The notes under the pieces were generated by a model. It did no database searches and had not been told where the DNA came from. It saw only the letters and a list, made by a program, of their open reading frames with translations. Source: Orrella sp037026685 (GTDB taxonomy: Bacteria; Pseudomonadota; Gammaproteobacteria; Burkholderiales; Burkholderiaceae_B). Taken from it: a stretch of 64,000 bases of DNA. Position 1 is the first letter of the stretch, and every line of letters starts with the position of its first letter. Location of the stretch: assembly GCF_037026685.1 (NCBI RefSeq), contig NZ_JBANET010000005.1, positions 62,001 to 126,000 of the forward strand, written 5' to 3'. A program made the translations under genes and the position numbers. This document shows, piece after piece, positions 45,179-53,155 of this stretch.

Positions 45179-46135
45179 ATGCAGATTCTAGACAGCGAAC
45201 AAACCACCCGGCACCTGCCCTTCGAACGGCTGATTCCCGCCCTGCGGGACATGTTCGTGCAAGGCTGCCAGGTGCCGCTGCGCCACACGCACGCCATCGA
45301 CGGCGGCCCGGGCGCCAGCGGCACCTTGCTCATCATGCCGGCCTGGCAGGCCGGCGGGCGCCTGGGCGTAAAAACGGTATGCATCTTCCCGGGCAACCAG
45401 GCCAGGGGGCTGCCGGGCCTGCATTCGACCTACGTGCTGTCCGACGCGGCCAGCGGCAAGCCGCTGGCCATGCTCGACGGCGATGCCATCACCTCGCGGC
45501 GCACCGCGGCCGCCTCGGCCCTGGCCGCTTCCTGGCTTGCGCGCGCCGACGCGCGCAAGCTGCTGGTGCTGGGCGCCGGCCGGGTCGGCGCGCTGCTGCC
45601 CTACGCCTACCGGGCCGTGCGCGACATCGCCCAGGTCGAGGTCTGGAATCCCAATGCGCAGCGGGCGCAGGCGCTGGTCGAGCGCCTGCGCGCCGACGGA
45701 TTCGAGGCACAGGTGTCGCAAGACCTGCAGGCCTCGGTGCGCCAGGCCGACATCGTCAGCTGCGCCACGCTGGCCAATGCGCCGCTGGTGCGGGGCGAAT
45801 GGCTGCAGCCCGGCGCGCACCTGGACCTGATCGGCAGCTTCGCGCCGGCCATGCGCGAGAGCGATGCGCAATGCTTTGCACGCGCCACCGTGTTCGTCGA
45901 TACGCCCGAGGCGCTGGCCAAGTCGGGCGATATCCTGGAGGCCGTGCGCGAGGGTGCCTTCGATCCGGCCGCGACCGCCGCCACGCTGGAGCAGCTGTGC
46001 CGCCGCGAGCATGCCGGCCGCAAGGACCAGGCGCAGATCACCCTGTTCAAGTCGGTGGGCACGGCGCTGGAGGACCTGGCCGCGGCCAGCCTGGCCTACG
46101 ACGCGGCGCAGGGCGCGCAGGTCCGGCAGGCATAG
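45179..46135 (+). CDS. Ornithine cyclodeaminase/mu-crystallin family protein
   Basis: NAD(P)-dependent protein of 318 residues. Markers: LGVKTVCIFPGNQARGLPGLHSTYVLSDAASGKPLAMLDGDAITSRRTAAASALAA-type substrate region (about residues 60-120), the Rossmann loop LLVLGAGRVGALLPYAYR about residue 130, and HLDLIGSFAPAMRESD. Members are ornithine cyclodeaminases, alanine dehydrogenases or ketimine reductases, and sequence alone does not separate them. It is transcribed alone, divergent from gntR. Confidence 0.9.
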   Translation: MQILDSEQTTRHLPFERLIPALRDMFVQGCQVPLRHTHAIDGGPGASGTLLIMPAWQAGGRLGVKTVCIFPGNQARGLPGLHSTYVLSDAASGKPLAMLDGDAITSRRTAAASALAASWLARADARKLLVLGAGRVGALLPYAYRAVRDIAQVEVWNPNAQRAQALVERLRADGFEAQVSQDLQASVRQADIVSCATLANAPLVRGEWLQPGAHLDLIGSFAPAMRESDAQCFARATVFVDTPEALAKSGDILEAVREGAFDPAATAATLEQLCRREHAGRKDQAQITLFKSVGTALEDLAAASLAYDAAQGAQVRQA

Positions 46136-46138
46136 CGG

Positions 46139-46158
46139 GCCTGCAGGGCCTTGCAGGC
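46139..46158. terminator. Hairpin between convergent genes
   Basis: GCCTGCA (46139-46145) and TGCAGGC (46152-46158) form a 7-bp stem with 6-base loop, four bases after the cyclodeaminase stop and 30 bases from the convergent reductase stop. Plausible shared terminator, but no T-tract. Confidence 0.35.
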
Positions 46159-46187
46159 AAGGCGCGCGCCGCCGCGCCCGGGCCGCC

Positions 46188-47099
46188 TCAGGCGGGCTGC
46201 GCCTGGCTGGCCTGGCGCGCTTCGATCACCTTGACCAGCGTGTGCAAGGTCAGGTTGACCGGCACGGGCACGCCGCGGGCCTGGGCCTTGCGCACGATCA
46301 GGCCGTTCAGGTGGTCGATCTCGCTGGCCTTGCCGCGCGCCAGGTCCTGGGCGGTCGAGGAGTATTGGGTGGGCATGGTCCGGGCGATGGCCTGCACCGC
46401 CTCGTCCAGCCCCTCGGGCAGCGCCACGCCCTCGGCCCCGGCTACCGCCCGGCATTCGGCCAGCAGGGCTTGCATCACCGCTTCGACGCCGGGCACCCGC
46501 ACCAGGGCGCCGTAAGGAACCTGGCCGATGGCCGACAGCGCGTTATAGGCGCAATTGACGATGAGCTTGGCCCATAGCGCGCCGCGCACATTGTCCGAGA
46601 CCTGCACGGGCACCTGCGCCTGGCGCAGCAGGGCCGCGGCCTGCTCGGCGCACGGGCCCTGTTCGAGCACCAGTTCGCCGCGGCCGTGGTGCTGCACGTG
46701 GCCCGGCCCGGCCATGCCGCAGGCCACGTAGACGACGGTGGCCAGCACGTCATGGCCGATCACCGCGCGCAGGCGGTCGGCATTGTCCACGCCGTTCTGC
46801 AGGCTCAGCACCAGCGCCCCGGGCGCCAGGTGCGGGGCGATCTGGCGCCCGGCCGCCTCGGTATCGTAGGACTTGACGCTGAACAGCACCAGGCTGGCGC
46901 CTTGCACCGCCTCGGGCTGCGTGCTGGCGGCCACGTCCACGTAGCCGTCGAAGTCGCGCATCTGCATGCGCAGTCCCTGGCGCTCGATGGCCGCCACGTG
47001 CTGCGGGCGCGCGATCAGCACCACTTCGTGGCCGGCGCGGCGCAGCATGCCGCCGTAGTAGCAACCCACCGCACCCGCGCCCATGACGGCGATCTTCAT
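46188..47099 (-). CDS. 2-dehydropantoate 2-reductase family protein
   Basis: Protein of 303 residues. The N-terminal NADPH site is MKIAVMGAGAVGCYYGGMLRRAGHEV; then VLFSVKSYDTE, SLQNGVDN, and the catalytic Lys/Asn region WAKLIVNCAYNALSAI (about residue 180). The family includes PanE of pantothenate synthesis, but soil and pathogen genomes hold several paralogues acting on other 2-oxo acids, and no pan genes are nearby. TATAGT on the minus strand (47154-47159) could be its -10. Confidence 0.88.
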   Translation of the reverse strand: MKIAVMGAGAVGCYYGGMLRRAGHEVVLIARPQHVAAIERQGLRMQMRDFDGYVDVAASTQPEAVQGASLVLFSVKSYDTEAAGRQIAPHLAPGALVLSLQNGVDNADRLRAVIGHDVLATVVYVACGMAGPGHVQHHGRGELVLEQGPCAEQAAALLRQAQVPVQVSDNVRGALWAKLIVNCAYNALSAIGQVPYGALVRVPGVEAVMQALLAECRAVAGAEGVALPEGLDEAVQAIARTMPTQYSSTAQDLARGKASEIDHLNGLIVRKAQARGVPVPVNLTLHTLVKVIEARQASQAQPA

Positions 47100-47281
47100 G
47101 ACTGGCTCCTTTGCCTGGTGGCGCGCGCGGCGATGCCGCGGCGCAAAGTTCCTACTATAGCCATCGGATAGCGGGCGGGCGGATTGCCGCGTCGGGCATC
47201 GCGTTGCGAGGCTGCCGCGGACGGCGCCGCAGGACCTGGACAATCCTGTCCCAGCCCTGGTTACAGCCGGACCGGCACACG

Positions 47282-47296
47282 ATAGGCTGCGCCTAT
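47282..47296 (+). promoter_or_regulatory. Hairpin covering the start codon of the Rpn-like gene
   Basis: ATAGGC-TGC-GCCTAT is a perfect 6-bp inverted repeat whose right arm contains the first two bases of the ATG at 47295. In mRNA it would hide the start and the AGG that could serve as ribosome site, limiting translation. Confidence 0.4.
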
Positions 47297-48236
47297 GTCC
47301 GCATTTGCTGACCACGACAGCCCATGGAAGGAAGCGATCGAACGCTACTTCCGCCCGTTCACGGCCTTGCTGTGGCCGGCCCTGCATCAATGGATCGACT
47401 GGCGCCAGCCCGTGGGCTTTCTGGATAAGGAATTGCAAAAAGTCGTGCGCGACGCCGACAGCGGCCGGCGCTACGCCGACAAGCTGGTCCAGGTCTGCAG
47501 CCACCGGCATGGCCAGCGCCTGGTTCTGATCCATGTCGAAATACAGGACTGCGCCGATCGCGATTTCCTGCGGCGCATGCACCGCTACTACTATCGCGTG
47601 CGCGATGCCTATCAGGATGCGTTGGTGGAATCGATGGCGGTGCTCACGCGGCGCGATGCTCGCGCCGACCGCCTGGTTTACCGCGAAGCGGCCCTGTCAT
47701 GCTCGCTGGAATTCCGCTTTCCGGTGGTAAATTTGGTCCACTGGCTGGGCCGCTGGCAGGAACTGGAAGCGGCCACGGCCAGCAATCCCTTTGCGGTGGT
47801 GGTAATGGCGCAGTTGCTGGCTGGGCGCCAGGATCGCCTGGCCGGCAAGATCGGGCTGACGCGTCTGCTGCTGCAGCGCGGCTATGGCCGGCAGGACGTC
47901 CTGGAGCTGTACCGCCTGATCGACTGGATGATCGCCTTGCCGCCGGACCAGGAAGTCGCTTTCATCCAAGCCAGCGCCGCGCTGGAGAAGGAGCACGACA
48001 TGCCTTTCGTATTGACCGCTGAACGCGTAGGCGAGCGCCGAGGGCTCGAACGCGGCCTGGAGCAGGGTCGGCAGCAGGGCCAGGCCGAATTGCTGCGTAC
48101 GCAGTTGTCGCGGCGCTTCGGCCCCTTGCCGCAGTGGGCCGAGCAGCGCCTCGCCCAGGGCCCTGCCAGCCAGTTGACCGTATGGGGCCAGCGCCTGCTG
48201 GACGCTTCCAGCCTGGACGAGGTCTTCGCCGACTAG
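47295..48236 (+). CDS. Rpn-type PD-(D/E)XK nuclease (recombination-promoting nuclease family, DUF4351)
   Basis: Protein of 313 residues. The nuclease core is visible as FLDKELQKVVRDADSGRRYADKLVQV, then RLVLIHVEIQDCADRDF (the E-x-Q motif, about residues 80-85) and RMHRYYYRVRD. The C-terminal DUF4351 helix carries GQAELLRTQLSRRFGPLPQWAEQRL, and a Glu/Gln/Gly-rich linker (RGLERGLEQGRQQGQ) precedes it. Relatives were once called transposases but are chromosomal or mobile nucleases of unclear role, proposed in recombination or phage defence. No transposon ends are seen around it. Solitary gene. Confidence 0.85.
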   Translation: MSAFADHDSPWKEAIERYFRPFTALLWPALHQWIDWRQPVGFLDKELQKVVRDADSGRRYADKLVQVCSHRHGQRLVLIHVEIQDCADRDFLRRMHRYYYRVRDAYQDALVESMAVLTRRDARADRLVYREAALSCSLEFRFPVVNLVHWLGRWQELEAATASNPFAVVVMAQLLAGRQDRLAGKIGLTRLLLQRGYGRQDVLELYRLIDWMIALPPDQEVAFIQASAALEKEHDMPFVLTAERVGERRGLERGLEQGRQQGQAELLRTQLSRRFGPLPQWAEQRLAQGPASQLTVWGQRLLDASSLDEVFAD

Positions 48237-48276
48237 CCGAGTATCCGGCAGCCCGTCGCCGCCACGCGGCGCCCGT

Positions 48277-48307
48277 GCTATCTTTGGTTTCCCAAATTCC
48301 GGGAAAT
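48277..48307 (+). promoter_or_regulatory. Operator-like box before IclR gene (shared with 51.8 kb)
   Basis: GCTATCTTTG (48277-48286), three bases, then TCCCAAA; TTTCCC-n7-GGGAAA is a dyad within it (48288-48306). The same GCTATCTTTG-n3-TCCCAAA occurs at 51767-51786. It ends about ten bases before the IclR ATG, suggesting autoregulation. Confidence 0.55.
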
Positions 48308-48315
48308 CAAAACCG

Positions 48316-49080
48316 ATGGACAAAACCCTGCTCAAGGGGCTGATGGTGCTGGAGGCGGTCACCGATCCGGACAACCGTCCCCGCACCATAGAAGAGCTGG
48401 CGGCCCGCGTCGGCCTGACCCGCAGCAATACCCATCGCACGCTGCAAACGCTCATCCATGCCGGCTACGTCGTCAAGGACGACGAGGCGGGCGGCTATCG
48501 CGGCGCGATCCGGCTGTTCGAGCTGGCCGCGCGCCAGCTCGGGCAGCTGGACGTGCGCAAGGTCGCCACGCCTGCCATGCGGCGGCTGGCCGACGGCACC
48601 GGCGAGACCGTGCACCTGTCGGTGCTCGATGGGCTGGACGTGGTCTACGTCGACAAGATCGACAGCCCGCAGCCCATCCGCGCCTATTCCATGGTGGGCG
48701 GACGCGCCCCGGCGTATGCCGTGGCCACCGGCAAGGCGCTGCTGGCCTGCCAGGGCGAGGGCTACCTGGACCGCTATGGCGATGCGCTGGCCCGCCATAC
48801 GCCCAACACCATCGTGTCGCTGGGCCTGCTCAAGGACGAGCTGCGCAAGATCGCCCGCGCCGGCTATGCCGTAAACCGCGGCGAGTGGCGCGACGGCGTG
48901 GGCGGGGTGGCCGTGGCCGTGTTCAACAGCCTGGACCAGCCCATCGCCGCCCTGGGCATTTCCGGTCCGCTGGAGCGCTTGAGCGTCAAGCGGATGAAGG
49001 AATTGGTGCCGCTGGTTCGCGAGGGTGCCCAGGCGGTGTCGGCCAGCCTGGGCTACCGCGCCGGCCTGTTGCCGGGCTGA
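48316..49080 (+). CDS. IclR family transcriptional regulator
   Basis: Regulator of 254 residues: winged helix (KTLLKGLMVLEAVTD, IEELAARVGLTRSNTHRTLQTLIHAGYV) and IclR effector domain (ETVHLSVLDGLDVVYVDKIDS, AVATGKALLA, GVGGVAVAVFNS). It ends convergently with the flavoprotein gene. Because the box before its own start recurs in the promoter region between the Bug receptor (51699) and the CoA-transferase (51986), it is the best candidate regulator of both operons. Confidence 0.93.
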   Translation: MDKTLLKGLMVLEAVTDPDNRPRTIEELAARVGLTRSNTHRTLQTLIHAGYVVKDDEAGGYRGAIRLFELAARQLGQLDVRKVATPAMRRLADGTGETVHLSVLDGLDVVYVDKIDSPQPIRAYSMVGGRAPAYAVATGKALLACQGEGYLDRYGDALARHTPNTIVSLGLLKDELRKIARAGYAVNRGEWRDGVGGVAVAVFNSLDQPIAALGISGPLERLSVKRMKELVPLVREGAQAVSASLGYRAGLLPG

Positions 49081-49144
49081 CCGGCGGTGGCAGCTTGGCT
49101 GCGGCAAGGGCCCGGGCGCCTCGGGTGTCCAGACCCTCAGGCCC

Positions 49145-50728
49145 TCAGGCCGGCGCCTGCAAGGCCGAAGGCGTTTGCCGCGCCGCCGCGTGGGGAGCCA
49201 GTTCGGCGGCCAGGCGTTCGGCCTGGCCCAGCGCCAGCCGGGCGTTCACGTCCATGGATGTAGTCCAGAAATACGTGCCCGCCGCCAGGCTGCCCAGCAC
49301 CGAGACGGCGGCCTGGCGATCGCCGTCGGGCGCCAGCAGGCAGCCGGTGTCGAAGTCCAGCGCGAAGCCGCCCAGTTCATCGGCCGCCGCGTAGCGCTCG
49401 TCCAGCAGCTGGCGCACCAGCGCATCGCGCGTGGCGCGCACGTCGGTCGAGAAGCTGGTGGCGTTGACCAGCCAGGGCGCCGCGGCGGCATCGCCGCTGG
49501 CGGTCCGGAGCACGAAGCGTCCGCTGGCAGGCTCGTGCCGCACCGCGCGCAAGCCGCCTCGCACCTGCAAGCGCCCCTGGTGCAGCAGCTTTTGCAGGAC
49601 CAGGGCATTTTGCATCGGGAAGGTGGCGCGGCGCGCCATCCACAGCGAGCGCCAGTCGCGATGGAAACGTTCCTTCTCATGGCGCGGCAGGGCCCGCCAG
49701 ATGATTTCGATCCGGTCGTTGGTGGCGGCCGCCACGGCCTGCCACAGGCGCGGTCCGGCTTGCGAGCGGGCGATCTCGTCGTCCAGCGCTTCGCGCGCCG
49801 GGCCTGCCTTGCCCAGCACGTCGTCGGGTTCCTCGATGCCGCCGGCCTGGCGCAGCGCCTGCCGCAGGCTTTGCAGCAGGCCGTCCAGCGTCGGTTCGCC
49901 CTGCGCCTGGGCCGGCGGCCACTGCGGTAGGCAGACCGAGGGGTTGTGCGGGCTGCGTACCGACGGCAGCCGGCCGTTGCGCGAGACGCAATGGATGGAG
50001 CCGCGATGGCCGCTGGCGTGCAGGGCCACGATGGCATCGACCGCGCTCAGGCTGGTGCCCAGAATGCACACCGGATCGTCGCGCCCCACTGCTGCGGTCA
50101 GCGCCTGCACCGGATACGGGCTGTTGAAGTAGCCCGGCAGGTGCGCCAGTTCGGCAAAGGCCACCGAAGGCAGGTTGCCGTTGCACAGCACCACGCGCCG
50201 GGCATGCACCGGCTCGCCGCCAGCCGTGGCGACGGTGGCGCCCTGCGGAGCCGGACGCACCGCCACGGCAGCCTGCCCGATCACGCGCACCGCTACGCCC
50301 ATTGCCTGGGCGCGTGCCAGCGCCCGCCGATGCACGTCCTGCAAGTAACAGCCGAACACCGGGCGGGGCAGGAAGGCCGAAGCGGAAATTTCCTGCACGC
50401 CCATCCGGCGCAGCCACGGGCCGTCCTGCCCGTGCAGCCATTGTACGAAATCGTCGCGCTCACGCGCCAGGGCCGACATGCGCCCGGCCGGGATGTTGAG
50501 CAGGTTGCTGCACAGGTCGTGCTGGTAGGCCGTGCCCGGACCGACGACCGGTTGCGGCTCGAACAGCGCGATCGACAGGCCCGGCGCCGGGCGGGCCAGC
50601 GCGTGAAGGAACTGGTGCAGGAAGGACACGGCGACCGAGCCGCCACCGACGATGGCCAGATCGACCGTAGCCAGCGGCGCGCCGGCCGGTCCCCGGCGCG
50701 CCGGGTGTGACGAGGGGCGCGCGCTCAT
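49145..50728 (-). CDS. FAD/NAD(P)-binding protein, YdhS-like (COG4529)
   Basis: Protein of 527 residues. The N-terminal FAD site is VDLAIVGGGSVAVSFLHQF, followed by FEPQPVVGPGTAYQHDLCSNLLNIPAGRMSAL-type family sequence (about residues 55-90). A second dinucleotide fold is seen as DDPVCILGTSLSAVDAIVALHASGHRG (about 235-260). Proteins of this group are uncharacterised flavoproteins resembling N-hydroxylating monooxygenases. No signal peptide. Its ATG overlaps the Bug receptor stop (ATGA), so receptor and flavoprotein are coupled, suggesting that the enzyme modifies the imported compound. Confidence 0.87.
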   Translation of the reverse strand: MSARPSSHPARRGPAGAPLATVDLAIVGGGSVAVSFLHQFLHALARPAPGLSIALFEPQPVVGPGTAYQHDLCSNLLNIPAGRMSALARERDDFVQWLHGQDGPWLRRMGVQEISASAFLPRPVFGCYLQDVHRRALARAQAMGVAVRVIGQAAVAVRPAPQGATVATAGGEPVHARRVVLCNGNLPSVAFAELAHLPGYFNSPYPVQALTAAVGRDDPVCILGTSLSAVDAIVALHASGHRGSIHCVSRNGRLPSVRSPHNPSVCLPQWPPAQAQGEPTLDGLLQSLRQALRQAGGIEEPDDVLGKAGPAREALDDEIARSQAGPRLWQAVAAATNDRIEIIWRALPRHEKERFHRDWRSLWMARRATFPMQNALVLQKLLHQGRLQVRGGLRAVRHEPASGRFVLRTASGDAAAAPWLVNATSFSTDVRATRDALVRQLLDERYAAADELGGFALDFDTGCLLAPDGDRQAAVSVLGSLAAGTYFWTTSMDVNARLALGQAERLAAELAPHAAARQTPSALQAPA

Positions 50729-51699
50729 TTGCCGGTGGACAGGCGCACGACCTGGCCCCACTTTTCGATTTCCGCCTGGATGGCCTTGTCGGTGTCGGCC
50801 GGCGACGTGGGTGTGGCCTGGGCGCCCAGCTTGGCCGCGCCTTCCTGGACAGCGGGCAGGCTGCCGGCGTGCCGCATGGCCGCCGACAGTTTCTCGATGG
50901 CCTGCGCGGGCGTGCCGGTGGGCGCCAGCAGCGCATAGGTAGTGGCCACCGAATAGTCCTTCACGCCCTGTTCGGCCAGCGTGGGCACGTCCGGCAGCGC
51001 CGGGGCGCGCTCGGGCGTGGTCACGCCCAGGATGCGGATCTTGCCGCTGGCCAGTTGCGGCAGCAGCGCCGGCAAGGTCTCGATCACCATGTCGATCTGC
51101 CCGCCCAGCAGGTCCGTCACGGCCGGGCCGCTGCCGCGATACGGCACGTGCATGATGTCGGTGCCGGTGGTGATCTTGAACAGCTCGCCGGCCATGTGCT
51201 GCGAACTGCCGGTGCCTGCCGAGCCGAAGGTCATCTTGCCGGGCGAGGCCTTGGCCAGCGCGATCAGCTCCTGCACGTTGGTGGCCGGGACCTTCTCGTT
51301 GACGGCCACGGCCATCGGCATGGTGGTGGCCACCGACACGCCCTTGAAATCCTTGGCGAAGCTGTAGTTCTGCTTGTCCAGCAGCGCCGCGTTGATGGAC
51401 AGGCTGCCCAGCGCGCCCATCAGCACCGTATAGCCGTCCGCGGCGGCGCGCGCCACGTGCTCGGCGCCCACCTCGCCGCCGGCGCCGGCCTTGTTCTCGA
51501 CCACGATGGGCTGCTTGAGGATCTCGCCCATGTGCTGGGCATACAGCCGGGCCGCGGCATCGGTGGCGCCGCCGGGCGGGAAGGGCACGACCATGCGCAC
51601 GGGCCGGTCGGGCCAGTCGGCGGCGTGGGCAGCGTGGGCGGCGGCGCCCAGGGCCAGGGCGGCGCCCAGCAGCAGGGCTTGGTAGCGAGGGGCAATCAT
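50725..51699 (-). CDS. Bug/TTT family periplasmic receptor (CoA cluster)
   Basis: Periplasmic binding protein of 324 residues with signal peptide (YQALLLGAALALGAAAHAAHAAD). Bug marks: WPDRPVRMVVPFPPGGATDAAARLY, VVENKAGAGGEVGAEHVAR, DGYTVLMGALGSLSINAAL, MHVPYRGSGPAVTDLLGGQ. First gene of the receptor-flavoprotein pair, divergent from the CoA-transferase operon across a shared control region. Ligand presumably the acid processed by that operon. Confidence 0.93.
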   Translation of the reverse strand: MIAPRYQALLLGAALALGAAAHAAHAADWPDRPVRMVVPFPPGGATDAAARLYAQHMGEILKQPIVVENKAGAGGEVGAEHVARAAADGYTVLMGALGSLSINAALLDKQNYSFAKDFKGVSVATTMPMAVAVNEKVPATNVQELIALAKASPGKMTFGSAGTGSSQHMAGELFKITTGTDIMHVPYRGSGPAVTDLLGGQIDMVIETLPALLPQLASGKIRILGVTTPERAPALPDVPTLAEQGVKDYSVATTYALLAPTGTPAQAIEKLSAAMRHAGSLPAVQEGAAKLGAQATPTSPADTDKAIQAEIEKWGQVVRLSTGK

Positions 51700-51766
51700 C
51701 GTCGGTCTCCGTTTTTTCGTTGCGTGTGGCGGGCGCTGGCCGGGCATGCCGTCGCAGGCGCCTTTC

Positions 51767-51843
51767 GCTATCTTTGTAGTCCCAAAATATAGGAGTCATA
51801 TACCAATATTTGGTTTACGTAGGATTTCATACGATGCTATGCT
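51767..51843. promoter_or_regulatory. Divergent promoter region: IclR-type box and a plus-strand promoter
   Basis: GCTATCTTTG (51767-51776)-n3-TCCCAAA matches the box before the IclR gene at 48277. On the plus strand TTTACG (51814-51819) and TATGCT (51838-51843), 18 bases apart, form a candidate promoter for the CoA-transferase operon, leaving a leader of about 135 bases. The rest of 51700-51985 holds no convincing gene. Confidence 0.5.
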
Positions 51844-51985
51844 GGTCAAGCACTGTGTCGCGCAGCGCCGGCTTGCGGGAACCCGCAGCCACCATTTGGG
51901 AACCGCGCCCGGCAGCGTAGCCCGCCTTGCCGGCGGGGCGACATACCGATTTGGCATTAACTCATTGCTTGCATCCAGGACCACC

Positions 51986-53155
51986 ATGACTCCTAGCTCC
52001 GCCTTGTCCGGCGTGACCGTCATCGAAATCTGCAACGTGGCCGCCGGCCCTTTCTGCGGCATGCTGCTGGCAGACATGGGCGCCGAGGTCATCAAGATCG
52101 AACACCCCGAAGGCGGCGACACCCTGCGCGCCTGGCCGCCGCTGACCGACGGCTACAGCGAGAACTTCGCGTCGCTCAACCGCAACAAGCGCTCGGTCAC
52201 GCTCAATCTCAAGGATCCCGACGACGCGGCGCTCGCGCGCGAGCTGGCCGCCGAGGCCGACGTGCTGATCGAAAACAACCGGCCCGGCGTGATGGCGCGC
52301 CTGGGCCTGGGCTACGAGGCGCTGGCCCAGCGCAACCCCCGGCTGATCTACTGCTCGATCTCGGCCTACGGCCAGAGCGGCCCGCGCGCGCAGGAAGGCG
52401 GCTTTGACCTGACCATCCAGGCCATGAGCGGCATCATGAGCGTGACCGGCGAGGCCGGGGGCGCGCCGGTCAAGTGCGGCGTGCCGCTGGCCGATTTCTC
52501 CGCCGGCCTGTATGCGGCCTATTCCATCGCCGCGGCCCTGCGCGTGGCCCAGGCCAGCGGCCAGGGCACGCACATCGACGTGCCCATGCTTGGCGCCACG
52601 CTGGGCATCGCCGCCTTGCAGACCTCCGAGTTCTTCGGCAGCGGCAAGGATCCGGTCAAGCTGGGCTCGGCGCACCCGCGCAACGCGCCCTACCAGGCTT
52701 TTCGCTGCCGCGACGGCTATTTCGGCATGGCGGCGGGCAACAACGCCCTGTGGAAATCCGTGTGCGAGACGGTCGGCAAGCCCGGGTTGTTCGAGGACGA
52801 ACGCTTTGCCAGCACCAGCCTGCGGGCGCGCAACCAGGACGCGCTGCGCGAGCTGCTCGAAGCCGAGTTCCTGAAGGAAGACGCCGAAACCTGGCTGGCG
52901 CGCTTTCGCGCCTGCGGCGTGCCGTGCGCGCCCATCAACAGTTATTCGCAGGTGCTGCGCGATCCGCAGGTCGAGCACATGGACTGGGTGCAGCCGCTGA
53001 CCCTGCCCAACGGCGCGGTCACCCGCACCTTCGGTCCGCCGGTGCGTTTCGGCGGCGCGACCTCGGCCATCCGCAGCGCACCCCCGGCGCTGGGCCAGCA
53101 CAACGAGGAAGTGCTCGGTGCGCTGCGCCGCCGGCTCGGGCAGGTGTCCGCATGA
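51986..53155 (+). CDS. CaiB/BaiF type III CoA-transferase
   Basis: Protein of 389 residues. It shows the family start LSGVTVIEICNVAAGPFCGMLLADMGAEVIKIEHPEGGD, with NRNKRSVTLNL and the catalytic Asp in EGGFDLTIQAMSGIMSVTGE (about residue 140). GVPCAPINSYSQVLRDPQVEH lies near the C-terminus. It moves CoA from an acyl-CoA (often succinyl-CoA) to a carboxylic acid. Start ATG at 51986 begins the conserved region; an open frame reaching back to 51746 is non-coding leader. First gene of a five-gene operon. Confidence 0.93.
   Translation: MTPSSALSGVTVIEICNVAAGPFCGMLLADMGAEVIKIEHPEGGDTLRAWPPLTDGYSENFASLNRNKRSVTLNLKDPDDAALARELAAEADVLIENNRPGVMARLGLGYEALAQRNPRLIYCSISAYGQSGPRAQEGGFDLTIQAMSGIMSVTGEAGGAPVKCGVPLADFSAGLYAAYSIAAALRVAQASGQGTHIDVPMLGATLGIAALQTSEFFGSGKDPVKLGSAHPRNAPYQAFRCRDGYFGMAAGNNALWKSVCETVGKPGLFEDERFASTSLRARNQDALRELLEAEFLKEDAETWLARFRACGVPCAPINSYSQVLRDPQVEHMDWVQPLTLPNGAVTRTFGPPVRFGGATSAIRSAPPALGQHNEEVLGALRRRLGQVSA

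Noticed and set aside
46188..47099. Assigning the symbol panE
   Set aside because: Ketopantoate-reductase family paralogues are common and no pantothenate genes are nearby, so the specific role is not supported.
49129..49146. Tandem CCCTCAGG repeat after the second IclR gene
   Set aside because: Only two short copies between convergent genes; easily chance in this composition.
51746..51985. 80-residue N-terminal extension of the CaiB-like protein
   Set aside because: Not conserved in character, lower GC, and overlaps the operator box and promoter; the family sequence begins at 51986.
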